From positions 186,001 to 250,000 of the forward strand of contig JAEXFN010000035.1 in assembly GCA_023400055.1 (NCBI GenBank): a stretch of DNA of 64,000 nt, in the 5' to 3' direction. The notes beneath the pieces were generated by a model, which ran no database searches, was not told the origin of the DNA, and saw only the letters and a program-made list of their open reading frames with translations. This document shows, one piece after another, positions 9,150 through 17,833 of this stretch. The stretch is from Bacillota bacterium (GTDB taxonomy: Bacteria; Bacillota; UBA4882; UBA8346). The number at the start of each line of letters is the position of its first letter. Within the stretch, counting starts at the first letter, position 1. Made by a program: the position numbers and the translations under genes.

Positions 9150-9518
9150 GCTGACCGATCCCTCGCTTCAGTTAATCTTTCTTCATTAAAGCACGACTCC
9201 ATGAAGGTGTCAAGCAAGCCGGCCGATCATCATCTATTGTTCAAATCGCTCCGGCAACCCGACGGAAATCGGGTGAAAGTTTGGCAATACCGGACGGTTC
9301 GGCCGCTGGTAGTGTATAATAAAATCGTAGCGAAGCATTTTTAAATCGCTTCACCCATGTTGCAAATGGATCGAAAGGCAATCGACCGCTGCTTTTGAAT
9401 GACTCAGCCCCGGATATTGTCATCGTCAAACGCCCAGCCGGGACAGGCTGGCAGATATTGCATGGAACGCTACGAGCCGGTAACCGTCAATATAGTAGAA
9501 ATGACGAGGAGGTAGCCC
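9150..9518. other. Divergent intergenic region, 369 bp
   Basis: Separates the hydratase gene (minus) from the GerMN-like gene (plus). It contains TATAAT at 9315-9320 on the plus strand without a convincing -35 box at 17 bp. A short frame, ATG 9462 to TAG 9515 (MERYEPVTVNIVEMTRR), overlaps the ribosome site of the next gene and could be a leader peptide, but nothing supports its expression. No riboswitch, tRNA or repeat was recognised. Confidence 0.4.
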
Positions 9519-10316
9519 TTGAAAAAACCGCTCACTCTCGCAAATACCCTGAATATCGCCGTATGGCTGGCACTGGCGGCCGCGGGCGTTCTGGCCGGAT
9601 ACGCCTTTTCCAAAGGCCCGGCGCAACCGGTGGCGCAAGTGCTCCACGATCTCCCGCCCACCATCGAATCGAGCAATCCGGTGCCCGAGGTCCGGAGCTG
9701 GTCGGAAGGGGGCCGCAAATATTACTATTTTAACTGGGGCTTGAAACCCAATAGCGGTTACCGGTTGGAATTTGCCGGCTTGAAAGGCAACCGCATCACC
9801 ATCCGCGCCGTCGCGCCGGGTCCCGGCGAAATGGCGGCCCAGGTGCTCAGCTATCCTTATCTGTTGATCGCCTTGCCGGACGGCAACTATCGCTATGAAG
9901 TCACCGACGCCGCTGGCAAAGCGTTGCCGGATGCCTTCAAACCCGAGCATCCGCCCCTGCGTTTGAACCTGTTCCTGCCCGGCCCGGGCGGCACGTTCGA
10001 ACGGACCGTTCTGCGGGATCCGTTCCTGAATACCGCCGGCAAGTCCCGGCCCAAAATCATTTTGGACGCCCTGTTCAGCCAGACCGAGCTGTTGGAATAT
10101 GCCGAGAATGACATCTGGGTCCAGGGCGTAAGCTTCGCACCCGGCGAACAAACCTGGCTGGTCGATCTCGGACCGGGCTGGAATCAATTATCTGCCGGCG
10201 ACCAGGGCCTCCTGACCCAGGTCATCGCCAAAACACTGGCGGCCAACGGCTCCCGGCAGTGGGCCAAGGTGCGGATCAGCGGCAGCGGCGGCACCGCGCC
10301 CGCCAACCCGCAATGA
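9519..10316 (+). CDS. Membrane-anchored protein with GerMN-like C-terminal domain
   Basis: 265 aa. An N-terminal hydrophobic segment (residues 12-30, IAVWLALAAAGVLAGYAF) acts as signal anchor, so the rest should be extracytoplasmic. Residues 165-255 fit a GerMN-like pattern: RTVLRDPFLN, an ALF segment, then GVSFAPGEQTWLVDLGPG, a helix with QVIAKTLAAN, and KVRISG at the end. GerMN domains occur in germination and sporulation-associated surface proteins. The middle region (residues 55-150) is not recognised. TTG 9519 is chosen because GAGGAGG lies 6 nt upstream. The gene converges on 10322-11005 with a 5-bp gap. Confidence 0.6.
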   Translation: MKKPLTLANTLNIAVWLALAAAGVLAGYAFSKGPAQPVAQVLHDLPPTIESSNPVPEVRSWSEGGRKYYYFNWGLKPNSGYRLEFAGLKGNRITIRAVAPGPGEMAAQVLSYPYLLIALPDGNYRYEVTDAAGKALPDAFKPEHPPLRLNLFLPGPGGTFERTVLRDPFLNTAGKSRPKIILDALFSQTELLEYAENDIWVQGVSFAPGEQTWLVDLGPGWNQLSAGDQGLLTQVIAKTLAANGSRQWAKVRISGSGGTAPANPQ

Positions 10317-10321
10317 AGCCA

Positions 10322-11005
10322 TCAATGAATGATTCGGAACCGTTTGCGCCGGTTGCGGCGGCGCCGTTCCTCCAGCCAGTTTTGCGCGTCCCAGCTCCGG
10401 CCGGACCGGTGGCCGCCGCTGCCCCGGCCGACAAACAGGTAAGCGATTAGGATTCCGCTGAGCGATGCCAGGCCCAGCAACCAATACGTCTGAAAATACG
10501 TATAACCGATCATCAGCGCGTTGACCCACGCCAGCCAACGGGCCTGGATCGGGATCAGCCCCCAAAACAGCAATTCCTGGCGGGGATTGAGCTCGGCCCA
10601 AGCCCAGGTGATTCCCACCGACAGCAGCCAAAAACCGTAGACCGGCTGGTAGATTCCCAACCCGCTCTCGACCAGCATCATCACCAGTCCGGTCACCAGC
10701 GCCACCGTCACCAGGAACAACCCATACCGGGGACTTCCCCAGGTCCGTTCCAGGCCGCTGCCGATGAACCAGAGCCAGAGGACGGCGAAGAGCAGCGACA
10801 ACAGATCCGGGTTGACCAGCGGGTGCGTCAATAACGTCCAGAGCCCCAACGGGAGACTCCGCGGCGTCAAAACCAGCCATTGCTGAAGGGCCGGAAAAAT
10901 CCAGCCGAGTACGAAGAGGATCACGCCCAGGGACAGCATGCCTTTGGTGACCGGTGAAAATTCTTGAAACAAGAAGCGCCGAATCCGCCGATAAATATCG
11001 TTCAT
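10322..11005 (-). CDS. Rhomboid-like polytopic membrane protein, probably not a protease
   Basis: 227 aa with about six membrane helices and a basic C-terminal tail (ERRRRNRRKR). The layout resembles the rhomboid fold: TLLTHPLVNPDLLSLLFAV corresponds to the loop that in active enzymes carries the conserved His/Asn, and GSGLERTWGSPRYGLFL to the conserved E-x-x-x-G-S segment after helix 2. The active-site G-x-S-G motif and the partner His are not visible, so a pseudoprotease is more likely. The start is ATG 11005, with GGGGAGG 6 nt upstream. Its ATG overlaps the TGA of the phosphatase gene (ATGA), indicating translational coupling. Confidence 0.6.
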   Translation of the reverse strand: MNDIYRRIRRFLFQEFSPVTKGMLSLGVILFVLGWIFPALQQWLVLTPRSLPLGLWTLLTHPLVNPDLLSLLFAVLWLWFIGSGLERTWGSPRYGLFLVTVALVTGLVMMLVESGLGIYQPVYGFWLLSVGITWAWAELNPRQELLFWGLIPIQARWLAWVNALMIGYTYFQTYWLLGLASLSGILIAYLFVGRGSGGHRSGRSWDAQNWLEERRRRNRRKRFRIIH

Positions 11006-11814
11006 GACCATCCTCCCCCCGCCGTCGCCGTTTTGGTCCGGTCCGCCGCCGCGATTTCGGCCAAAATCAGATCGCAGACGCGCGGATTGCCGGCCACCAG
11101 CGAGATCGGTTCATGTTCCGGCAAGATGCTGATTTTCCCGCCGGCTTCCTCCACCATTAAGCCGGCCGCCGCCATATCCCACGGTTTGATCTTCAGTTCC
11201 CAAAAACCGTCCAGCTGGCCCGCAGCCACGCTGCAAAGATCAAAGGCGGCGCTGCCAGATCGGCGGATGCCGCCGATCTGCGGCACCAGCCGGTTGAAAT
11301 AATCCAGATTATTGGCGGCGCTGGTGGCTTTGTCATACGGGAAGCCCGTGGCCAGCAGCGCCCGGGCCAGCTCGGCGGTTGCCGAAACTTTCAGCAAACG
11401 GTCGCCGCGATGAGCCCCCCGCCCTTTGATGGTCCAGTAAAATTGATCCAGCACCGGAAAGTAAACGACCCCCACCATCGATCGTCCCTGATACTGTAAG
11501 GCGATGGAAACGCCAAAGATCGGGAAGCCATGCACGTAATTGGTGGTGCCGTCGATCGGATCGATCACCCAGCGGTAATCGGAATGGCCGCCGTCGTCCC
11601 CCGCTTCTTCCGAGAGGATGGCGTGCCCGGGGTATGCCCGCTTAATCCATTCGATCAAACGGGCTTCACAAAACTTATCCACGGCAGTGACCAGATCAAA
11701 ATCGCTCGATTTGTGTTCAATCCCCAAACCGGCTTCCCCCATATGCGACACTTGCAGCCGGCCGACCTCCCGCGCCCAGCGGGAAGCATTGTCCAAAACC
11801 CCGTCCCAATCCAT
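11002..11814 (-). CDS. suhB: Inositol-1-monophosphatase family protein
   Basis: Mg2+-dependent, Li+-sensitive-type phosphatase, 270 aa, cytoplasmic. The three metal-site motifs are present: ILSEEAGDDGG, WVIDPIDGTTNYVHGFP, and KPWDMAAAGLMVEEAGG. Members dephosphorylate inositol phosphate, fructose-1,6-bisphosphate or similar substrates, and sequence alone does not decide which. The frame opens at 11832, but the ribosome-site-like AGGAGTAGGG lies inside that extension, placing the real start at ATG 11814. It is co-transcribed with the rhomboid-like gene through a 4-nt overlap. Confidence 0.9.
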   Translation of the reverse strand: MDWDGVLDNASRWAREVGRLQVSHMGEAGLGIEHKSSDFDLVTAVDKFCEARLIEWIKRAYPGHAILSEEAGDDGGHSDYRWVIDPIDGTTNYVHGFPIFGVSIALQYQGRSMVGVVYFPVLDQFYWTIKGRGAHRGDRLLKVSATAELARALLATGFPYDKATSAANNLDYFNRLVPQIGGIRRSGSAAFDLCSVAAGQLDGFWELKIKPWDMAAAGLMVEEAGGKISILPEHEPISLVAGNPRVCDLILAEIAAADRTKTATAGGGWS

Positions 11815-11983
11815 CAATTCCCTACTCCTCATCCAATGATTTAGGTTTATTATACCATTCTTCCCGCCCGGGTCGAAATAGCTAAACTGCTTTTTCTACC
11901 CGGCCGAGGAACGGCGGTGAGGACGGTCCCGCCGGGAATAAGCAAAGTCCGGCTTCAAAACGAAACCGGCTCGCGCCGGTTCA

Positions 11984-12730
11984 TCAAGTTTCTGTCGTTT
12001 GATCCGTCTGATTCAGGGTGCTACGGATATAATCCGCCTTGGTGTTGGAGACCAACTCGAACATGCGGTCGGCGGCTTGTCGGGAATCGCCGAGGAGCAT
12101 CGCTTCATAAACCCGTTCGTGAGTGCGGAGCAACGGTTCCGGCTCGGGCAACGCCGCCATCCGCTTCTGCAGGCTGAAAAGAAGGTTGCGGAAGACCGTC
12201 GTGAAAACTATGATCATCTCGTTATGGGTCGCCCGCATGATCGCCTGATGAAAATCGTAATCGGCCTCGGCGTAACGGATGGTATCCCCCTGCCGGCAGC
12301 GCATCTCCTTCAGATGCTCGCCGATCTGCTGAAGCTCGTTGGGGGCGGTCCGCTTGGTGGCCAGCGCCACGCACTGTGGCTCGAATATCTCCCGGAGCTC
12401 CAGTAAGTTGAGGATATTGGCCTGTTCCATCGGAAAGACCATCATCAGCGGTTCCAGGATGTTCTCCAGCGAGGGCGCGGTCACGGTGGCGCATTTCCCC
12501 TGCTTCACCTCGACCAGTCCCATCACCCGCAAAGCAGTGATCGCATCACGCACCGTCGTCCGGCTGACATTCAGCTGGGCCGCCAGCTCCCGCTCGGAGG
12601 GCAGGGCTTGACCCGGTTTCAGCGCACCGCTTAAAAATTGGGCCTTGAACGATTCGACCACGCTCTTTGTCAAATGAGTCGCCTTCGCTTCCAGCACTGA
12701 ACCACAACCTTTGCGCAAAATGGACAACAC
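11984..12730 (-). CDS. FadR-subfamily GntR transcriptional regulator
   Basis: 248 aa. N-terminal winged helix (LPSERELAAQLNVSRTTVRDAI; recognition part LAAQLNVSRTTVRDAI) and an all-helical C-terminal FCD domain with metal-ligand pattern D..H (YDFHQAIMRATHNE) and later LRTHERVYEAM. FCD regulators usually sense organic or sugar acids and repress adjacent catabolic genes. The next gene upstream on the same strand is an IlvD/Edd-type dehydratase, whose promoter carries a palindrome suitable for this regulator (14595-14610). The start is uncertain: GTG at 12697 would omit the first 11 residues. Effector unknown. Confidence 0.88.
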   Translation of the reverse strand: MLSILRKGCGSVLEAKATHLTKSVVESFKAQFLSGALKPGQALPSERELAAQLNVSRTTVRDAITALRVMGLVEVKQGKCATVTAPSLENILEPLMMVFPMEQANILNLLELREIFEPQCVALATKRTAPNELQQIGEHLKEMRCRQGDTIRYAEADYDFHQAIMRATHNEMIIVFTTVFRNLLFSLQKRMAALPEPEPLLRTHERVYEAMLLGDSRQAADRMFELVSNTKADYIRSTLNQTDQTTET

Positions 12731-12848
12731 GCCGTTTTTTCCGGCATCGAATTCCAGGCAGAATTATATCATGATTCGCGGCCACGGTAAAGGCCGGGCG
12801 CCGGGACGGCCGGCTTCCGAGAACCGGCCGGCGTCGCCATGGCCTCGC

Positions 12849-14528
12849 TTATGACAAACGGAGATTGATGCCAGCACCTTTGCTGGCCGGATTGGCCAAC
12901 CGGGCATAGACCGTCAGGAAACCGTCAGTGACCCGGGGCGGCGGGGCCTGCCAAGCGGCGATCCTGGCCGCCAGTTCCTCGGCGCTGATCTTGAGGTTCA
13001 AGCGGCGGTCGGGGATGTCGATCTCAATGATGTCGCCATCCTGAACCACGGCCAGCGGACCGCCCTCTGCCGCTTCGGGCGAAACCTGACAGATGAACGG
13101 CCCTTTGGCGAAACCGGAGATCTTGCCGTCGGTGATCAAGGCGCATTGGGTCTCCAGCCCCGTGGCGTTCAGGTAGCCAATGACCTTAAAGACCTCGGTC
13201 AGGCCGGGACCGCCTTTGGGCCCTTCGTAACGGACGATGACCACGTCGCCGGGCCGCACTTTGCCCTGCCGCAAGCCTTCCAGCGCCGCCTCCTGGCCGT
13301 CGAAGACCCGGGCCGGACCGGTATGGCGCATCATCTCCGCCGGAATCACCGTCGGCCGGACCACTGCCGACTGAGCCAGGCTGCCGCGCAGGATGGCCAG
13401 GCCGCCTCGGTTCACCGGATTGCGTGGATCCCTGATGACCGGCGAATCGTCCAAGGTTACTTGGGCCAGATTATCGGCCACCGTCGCTCCGGTGACCGTC
13501 AGGACCTCGGTTTTCAAGCTGGATTCGATCCGTTTCATCACCGCCTGGACCCCGCCGGCTTCATCAAAGTCGCCCATCGTATACGGACCGCTGGGACGGA
13601 CCGCGGCGATGCACGGCGTCTCCTGGCCGAGCCGCTCCACCAGTTCCAGATCGATCTCTTTTTCAAACCCTTTCTCGTAAGCGATAGCCAACAGATGAAG
13701 CACCGCATTGGTTGAACCGCCGATGGCGTGCAACACCCGAATGGCGTTGAAAATATTAGCGGGCGTAATAATCCTGGACGAAGTAATGCCCCGCTCCAGC
13801 AGATGAACGATCTGCCGGCCCGACTCCTTGGCGATCCGCAGTCGTTTGGCGGAGACCGCCAGCGCGGTGGCGGCGCCCGGCAGCGCTAAGCCCAATGCCT
13901 CGGCCAGGCACTGCATGGTGTTGGCTGTCCCCAATAACGCGCAAGAACCCGGCCCGGGGCAAGCGGCTTCTTCCAGCATCGCCACTTCTTCCTCGGAGAC
14001 TCGCGGCTTGCCGACTCCATAAGCCCAGCACTCCGCATCCAGCGTGGTGGTGACGATATCCTCACCTTTATAACGGCCGGCCGCCATCGGGCCGCCCGGC
14101 ACGACGATCACCGGAATGTCCAGGCGGGCCGCTGCCAACAGATGGCCGGGAACGTTTTTGTCACAGGATGAGATCAGCACCAAAGCGTCGAACATATGGA
14201 TCCAGGCCGACGCTTCCACCTCGGCGGCGATAATATCGCGAGTCGGCGTATCGTAACGAATGCCATGCTTGCCGACGGCCATCGGACACTGAGCGAAGCT
14301 GCTGAATTCATAGGGCGTTCCGCCAGCCTGCCAGATCCCGGCCTTGACTGCGTCGGCCACCGCCCGGAGATGAAAATGGCCGGGACTGGTCTCGCCCCAT
14401 GAATTCGCTACGCCAATCCGCGGCCGTTTCAGATCCTCAGTGGTATAGCCCATCGCTTTCAAGAGCGCCCTGGCCCGGGCGTTCTCGGGCGACTGTAAAA
14501 ACTGCCGATTCTCTTCAAACTGGTTCAT
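12849..14528 (-). CDS. IlvD/Edd family dehydratase (dihydroxy-acid or sugar-acid dehydratase)
   Basis: Fe-S-dependent dehydratase, 559 aa, full length for the family. Motifs: VANSWGETSPGHFHLR, the cluster segment SCDKNVPGHLLAAARLDIP, CPGPGSCALLGTANTMQC with further cluster Cys, and the C-terminal swivel with GPKGGPGLTEVF and LITDGKISG. Family members make branched-chain 2-keto acids (IlvD) or dehydrate aldonic acids such as xylonate, arabinonate or gluconate. No ilv genes are nearby and a FadR-type regulator is adjacent, so a sugar-acid substrate is favoured over valine/isoleucine synthesis (inference). The ribosome site is GGAGACGGAGG upstream of the ATG. Confidence 0.9.
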   Translation of the reverse strand: MNQFEENRQFLQSPENARARALLKAMGYTTEDLKRPRIGVANSWGETSPGHFHLRAVADAVKAGIWQAGGTPYEFSSFAQCPMAVGKHGIRYDTPTRDIIAAEVEASAWIHMFDALVLISSCDKNVPGHLLAAARLDIPVIVVPGGPMAAGRYKGEDIVTTTLDAECWAYGVGKPRVSEEEVAMLEEAACPGPGSCALLGTANTMQCLAEALGLALPGAATALAVSAKRLRIAKESGRQIVHLLERGITSSRIITPANIFNAIRVLHAIGGSTNAVLHLLAIAYEKGFEKEIDLELVERLGQETPCIAAVRPSGPYTMGDFDEAGGVQAVMKRIESSLKTEVLTVTGATVADNLAQVTLDDSPVIRDPRNPVNRGGLAILRGSLAQSAVVRPTVIPAEMMRHTGPARVFDGQEAALEGLRQGKVRPGDVVIVRYEGPKGGPGLTEVFKVIGYLNATGLETQCALITDGKISGFAKGPFICQVSPEAAEGGPLAVVQDGDIIEIDIPDRRLNLKISAEELAARIAAWQAPPPRVTDGFLTVYARLANPASKGAGINLRLS

Positions 14529-14594
14529 CTCGCGCCTCCGTCTCCTATTTAATCTTTTTAAAATTATTACTTTTAAAATCTGTTTGGATTGCTT

Positions 14595-14643
14595 ATCATA
14601 CCAGTATGATTTTATTGTACGCTTCCCGCCGGCGAACTGTCAA
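14595..14643 (-). promoter_or_regulatory. Promoter and putative FadR-type operator of the dehydratase gene
   Basis: On the minus strand there is a -35 box TTGACA (14643-14638), an 18-bp spacer and a -10 box TACAAT (14619-14614). Just downstream, over the expected start of transcription, lies the palindrome ATCATAC-CA-GTATGAT (14595-14610), two perfect 7-bp half-sites. Its position at about +4 to +20 suits repression by roadblock or occlusion. The neighbouring FCD-domain regulator is the obvious candidate to bind it; that link is inferred. Confidence 0.65.
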
Positions 14644-14736
14644 TGCGAAAGACCATATTTCCGTCTAAAATCCGGAAACGCCCTCAGTGGAGGTTCGGAT
14701 TCGTCCTCGTGAGGATGATAATTACGCGATAGGCTA

Positions 14737-14764
14737 AATAAAAAGAGCATCATCAAGATGCTCT
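14737..14764 (-). terminator. Rho-independent terminator after the VOC gene
   Basis: AGAGCATC (14744-14751) pairs with GATGCTCT (14757-14764) around a 5-nt loop. On the minus strand the stem is followed by TTTTATTTA. It lies 8 bp past the stop of the glyoxalase-family gene. Confidence 0.85.
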
Positions 14765-14771
14765 CTCATTT

Positions 14772-15158
14772 CTACTTTAAAGGTTTGGTTCTTTGAATCA
14801 GTTGCAGCCAATTGCAATCGGGATCTTTGAAATAAATCAAACGGACTCCCCCGGGGTTCTCCTTCACCTCTCCGACGAATTCGACCCCCTTGTCGGTCAA
14901 TTCGGAAATCGCTTGGTCGAGATCGACGACGATGATCGCGGTGTGGATCGCCCGTTTTTCTTTGCCGGAAAGCACGATGGCATCGTCGGTGTACGGCATT
15001 ATCTCCATTAAGGAACCGGTTCCTGCAGCCACAAGGATGGTCGGCGGAGACTTCTGGTTATGATCAATCACCTTAAAGTTGAGAGTCTTCCGATACCAGG
15101 CGGCTAATTTCTCGGGATCCCTGGACATCAAACCGAAATGCTCAACACCTAGAATCAT
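14772..15158 (-). CDS. VOC (glyoxalase/bleomycin-resistance) family protein
   Basis: Single-domain vicinal-oxygen-chelate protein of about 128 aa. It begins ILGVEHFGLMSRDPEKLAAWY, carries a central LMEIMPY strand, and ends with GVRLIYFKDPDCNWLQLIQR, the usual paired beta-alpha-beta-beta-beta halves. His in VEHFG and Glu in LMEI match typical metal ligands. Substrate unknown; members include lactoylglutathione lyases, epimerases and resistance proteins. The longer start at 15173 has no ribosome site, while GGAAGTGG precedes ATG 15158. Monocistronic, with its own terminator. Confidence 0.8.
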   Translation of the reverse strand: MILGVEHFGLMSRDPEKLAAWYRKTLNFKVIDHNQKSPPTILVAAGTGSLMEIMPYTDDAIVLSGKEKRAIHTAIIVVDLDQAISELTDKGVEFVGEVKENPGGVRLIYFKDPDCNWLQLIQRTKPLK

Positions 15159-15377
15159 CTCAGCCACTTCCATTCTGTAATTATCGAGAATCGTCTTTGT
15201 CCCTCCTGATTATAGCTCAAAGATCCGCCGTGATCCATTACAGGAAGATGAACATTAACGAACTGTTAAAAGGCATTTTCGTTTTGAATAAGCTGACCAT
15301 ACCCATCGCCGCGCCGCGGATCACCGCCTCCTCATATCGCCGTTCGTCGCTTACTATCGTGGCGTCATTACATCTGA

Positions 15378-15670
15378 ATCAATAATTTTTTAGCCATGGG
15401 CGCGGTGGCCTTCGTCTTCGACACTGCTGGCGGCGTCTGGTTTGCCAAGGGCCTTAACCTGTTTCTGAAGCAAAAGGTTAATCCGATGGTGGGCGCCGCC
15501 GGAATCTCGGCCTTCTCCATGTCCGCCCGGGTCATCCAAAAATTGGCCCAGCAGGAGGATCCGACCAACTTCATGTTGATGCAATCGGTCAGCGCCAATG
15601 TCGCCGGCCAGCTCGACTCGTCGTGGCCGGCGGTTTACTGCTGGCCATCATTCCGGCGCTATTAAAATAG
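15378..15670 (+). pseudogene. Remnant of sodium-pumping decarboxylase beta subunit (OadB/GcdB type)
   Basis: Only the C-terminal part of the roughly 400-aa membrane subunit remains. The motifs AVAFVFDTAGGVWFAK, NPMVGAAGISAFSMSAR and EDPTNFMLMQSVSANVAG match the conserved core of biotin-dependent oxaloacetate/glutaconyl-CoA decarboxylase beta chains. After GQLDS the frame breaks: loss of one G near 15620 shifts it, and the proper end VVAGGLLLAIIPALLK continues in another frame to TAG 15668-15670. No upstream part was found; an in-frame stop precedes 15378. So the gene is truncated at its 5' end and frameshifted. The small subunit gene that follows is intact. Confidence 0.85.
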
Positions 15671-15682
15671 GAAGGTGAGCAG

Positions 15683-15823
15683 ATGCAGGAAATTTTGGTA
15701 AACGGGCTACTGGCCACCGTTTACGGCATGTCCGGCGTTTTTCCGGTACTCATTCTCTTTTACGGGCTGGCCCTCCTGTTGATGCACGTTGCATTGAAGC
15801 AAGAGGATAAGTCTAAAGAATAA
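15683..15823 (+). CDS. OadG-related small transporter subunit
   Basis: A 46-residue single-span membrane protein: MQEILVNGLLATVYGMSGVF then VLILFYGLALLLMHV and a short charged tail. The N-terminal G-M-x-x-V-F turn followed by one hydrophobic helix is the pattern of OadG-type gamma chains that assemble the Na+-translocating decarboxylase. The ribosome site GGAAGGTGAG lies a few nt before the ATG and 13 bp after the end of the broken beta-subunit gene, the gene order of a decarboxylase operon. It appears intact but probably lost its partner locally. Confidence 0.7.
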   Translation: MQEILVNGLLATVYGMSGVFPVLILFYGLALLLMHVALKQEDKSKE

Positions 15824-15887
15824 GGAATCGCACCGGATATCCGTTCCGGCTCGACTTTAAAATAAGAAAACGAACTCGGTTAAAACT

Positions 15888-16340
15888 CTACCATTTCCCA
15901 AAGTTGCCATACTTTCCGTCCCGATATTCGGCGATCCTGCGCCGGGTTCCCGGTGAAACATCATCCGGCAAATGATCGATGGCAAACAGCTTGACGGCAG
16001 CGATTTCGCGACATTGGCGGCCCGCCATTTCAAAATGATCGCTTTGGAAAATGACGATATAATCATTTTTACATTCAGCAAATTGATGATAGACTCCGAA
16101 CAAGCGGGGAGCGGCGATCCGCACTCCCAGCTCTTCATCGAGCTCCCTGGCCAAGGCTTTCGCCGGCGGTTCCCCCTTTTTCACTCCGCCCCCCGGCAAA
16201 TACCAATGCTCATGGTAAGTATGCTTAACCAGCAAAATCTGGTTATCCATGATCAAAAGGGCACGGACTCCCAACGTCGTGGGCCGGGTCACTAACCAAA
16301 CCAGTTTATTGAGCCGGTATAACCACCGGGCGATGCTCAC
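15888..16340 (-). CDS. NUDIX hydrolase
   Basis: About 150 aa. The Nudix box G-x5-E-x7-R-E-x2-E-E-x-G is complete: GGGVKKGE, then PPAKALA, then RELDEELGV. The segment ALLIMDNQILLVKHTYHEHW before the box and IVIFQSDHFEMAG after it fit the usual fold. It would hydrolyse a nucleoside-diphosphate-linked substrate, which cannot be specified. The frame is open to 16400, but GGGAGGGA 6 nt before GTG 16340 marks the start. It is 9 bp from the stop of a convergent-free PhzF gene upstream on the same strand, so the two may be co-transcribed. Confidence 0.85.
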   Translation of the reverse strand: MSIARWLYRLNKLVWLVTRPTTLGVRALLIMDNQILLVKHTYHEHWYLPGGGVKKGEPPAKALARELDEELGVRIAAPRLFGVYHQFAECKNDYIVIFQSDHFEMAGRQCREIAAVKLFAIDHLPDDVSPGTRRRIAEYRDGKYGNFGKW

Positions 16341-16409
16341 GCGCTTCCCTCCCAACCTGCCGGATTTGCGTATTCGATCCCTGTCCCGCCGGCTTGACAA
16401 ACCACCCGT

Positions 16410-17303
16410 TCAATCCAGATACAGTTCTCCGCGGATCATCAATCTGCCGTGGCCACCGATGGATACCCGGATGCCATCGTCACTGCGACGCGCGAAAATC
16501 TCGATCACACAAGGCATATTGACGATTTGCCCCTGCTCCGCCCGGAGCTTGAGCTCCATCCGATCGGGATATTGCTGTTTTAGCAGATAAGCTCCCAAAG
16601 CTCCGTTGCCGACCCCGCAGCCGGGATCCTCCAATCCCTCGCGCGGGCAGATATTGCGGGTATGAAGGTCTGCAGCGGGAGCGAGCGTTTCAAAGGCAAC
16701 CAACTGTGCCTCCCGGATCCCCAGTTGGTTGCAGAAATTCCGCAATGGCGCGATCCGCCGTTCCGCCCGCAACAATGCCGCCAACGAGCGCAGCGGCACG
16801 ATTAAATGCCCCAACCCGGTATGAACCGGCTGGATCGGCAGGTCGGGCAGGAGATCTTCAAGCCGCAACCCGAAAAGATCGGCGACCGCGGTCCGATCCT
16901 CCATCGGCGACAGGAATTCCGGTCGCGGTTGCTCCATGACGACCAGCGGCCCGCCTTCATTTTGAAGGACAGATGCGCGCTGAATGCCGGCGCCGGTTTG
17001 AATCCGATAATTTTGATCCGTCGTCCGGGGGAGGCGTTCCTCCGCAAGCAACGCTAAAACCGCCGCCACCGTGGGATGCCCCGCCACCGGGAGTTCCTGG
17101 GCCGGCGTGAAATAACGCAGGCGAAAATCGGCCTCCGCTTCATCCGCCGGCAGGACAAAGACCGTCTCCACCAGATTCAGCTGCCGGGCCACGGCTTGCA
17201 GCTGCCCGTCATTCAAACCGGAAGCATCCGGCAGCACCGCGGCCGGATTGCCCCCGAAGGCTTGTTCGGCAAAGCTATTGACTACGATAAATTCCTTTTT
17301 CAA
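16410..17303 (-). CDS. PhzF family isomerase-like protein
   Basis: 297 aa, complete. It has the duplicated diaminopimelate-epimerase-like fold of PhzF proteins: FGGNPAAVLPDA near the N-terminus, FTPAQELPVAGHPT with the catalytic Glu equivalent, and the second-domain loop DPGCGVGNGALGAYL. PhzF isomerises a phenazine precursor, but most homologues outside phenazine clusters have unknown substrates and no phenazine genes are nearby. It lies directly upstream of the NUDIX gene on the same strand. Confidence 0.88.
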   Translation of the reverse strand: MKKEFIVVNSFAEQAFGGNPAAVLPDASGLNDGQLQAVARQLNLVETVFVLPADEAEADFRLRYFTPAQELPVAGHPTVAAVLALLAEERLPRTTDQNYRIQTGAGIQRASVLQNEGGPLVVMEQPRPEFLSPMEDRTAVADLFGLRLEDLLPDLPIQPVHTGLGHLIVPLRSLAALLRAERRIAPLRNFCNQLGIREAQLVAFETLAPAADLHTRNICPREGLEDPGCGVGNGALGAYLLKQQYPDRMELKLRAEQGQIVNMPCVIEIFARRSDDGIRVSIGGHGRLMIRGELYLD

Positions 17304-17323
17304 TGGTTCCTCCCCGGATGCCT

Positions 17324-17833
17324 CTAATCCCCCGCTTTCCGTTCAGACCATCGCCGATCCGGCAGTTGGACTTTCATCGGAATGAAGCGGATACCGTCCC
17401 GTTCCTGCTCCGTGGCTAATGGTTTGAAACCCAGCTTTCGGTAGACGGATACCGCATATGGCGATGAATTGACCGTGATCTCCCGGACACCGCCGGACTC
17501 GATGCTCAGATCCTGCCAAACCCGTTAGTACAGTTGTCTGGCAATTTCTTGCCGCTGCCATGCTTCGGCGACGAACAAGAGCGAAATGTGCTTTCTTGCC
17601 GGAAAAGATTTAAAGGAGATCACCCCGACAATTTCGGATAAGACTTTGGCAGTCAAAAGGAAATCAGCGCGGTTATAAAAACGCTCCAAGATCCTGGCCG
17701 GGGCGACATAGTCCTGAAACGTCCGTCGTCCCTGTTCGACGTAATCCGGGGCCACGTATTTGTCAAACACCCGCATCACCAGATCATAAACGGCATCCTC
17801 TTCGCCGGGCCGAAATATTTCATAGGTTATCAC
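17324..17833 (-). pseudogene. GNAT acetyltransferase gene interrupted by an in-frame TAA
   Basis: The frame from ATG 17833 reads a normal GNAT N-terminal half (GVISFKSFPARKHISLLFVA, EIARQLY) and hits TAA at 17527-17525. The same frame then continues without a break for 66 codons: RVWQDLSIESGGVREITVNS, then SPYAVSVYRKLGFKP, to TAG at 17326-17324. ITVNSSPYAV..YRKLGF is the expected C-terminal acetyl-CoA/strand-7 segment. Thus a single nonsense codon splits an otherwise well-preserved 169-residue protein. It is a young pseudogene, a readthrough case or a sequencing error. Confidence 0.82.
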
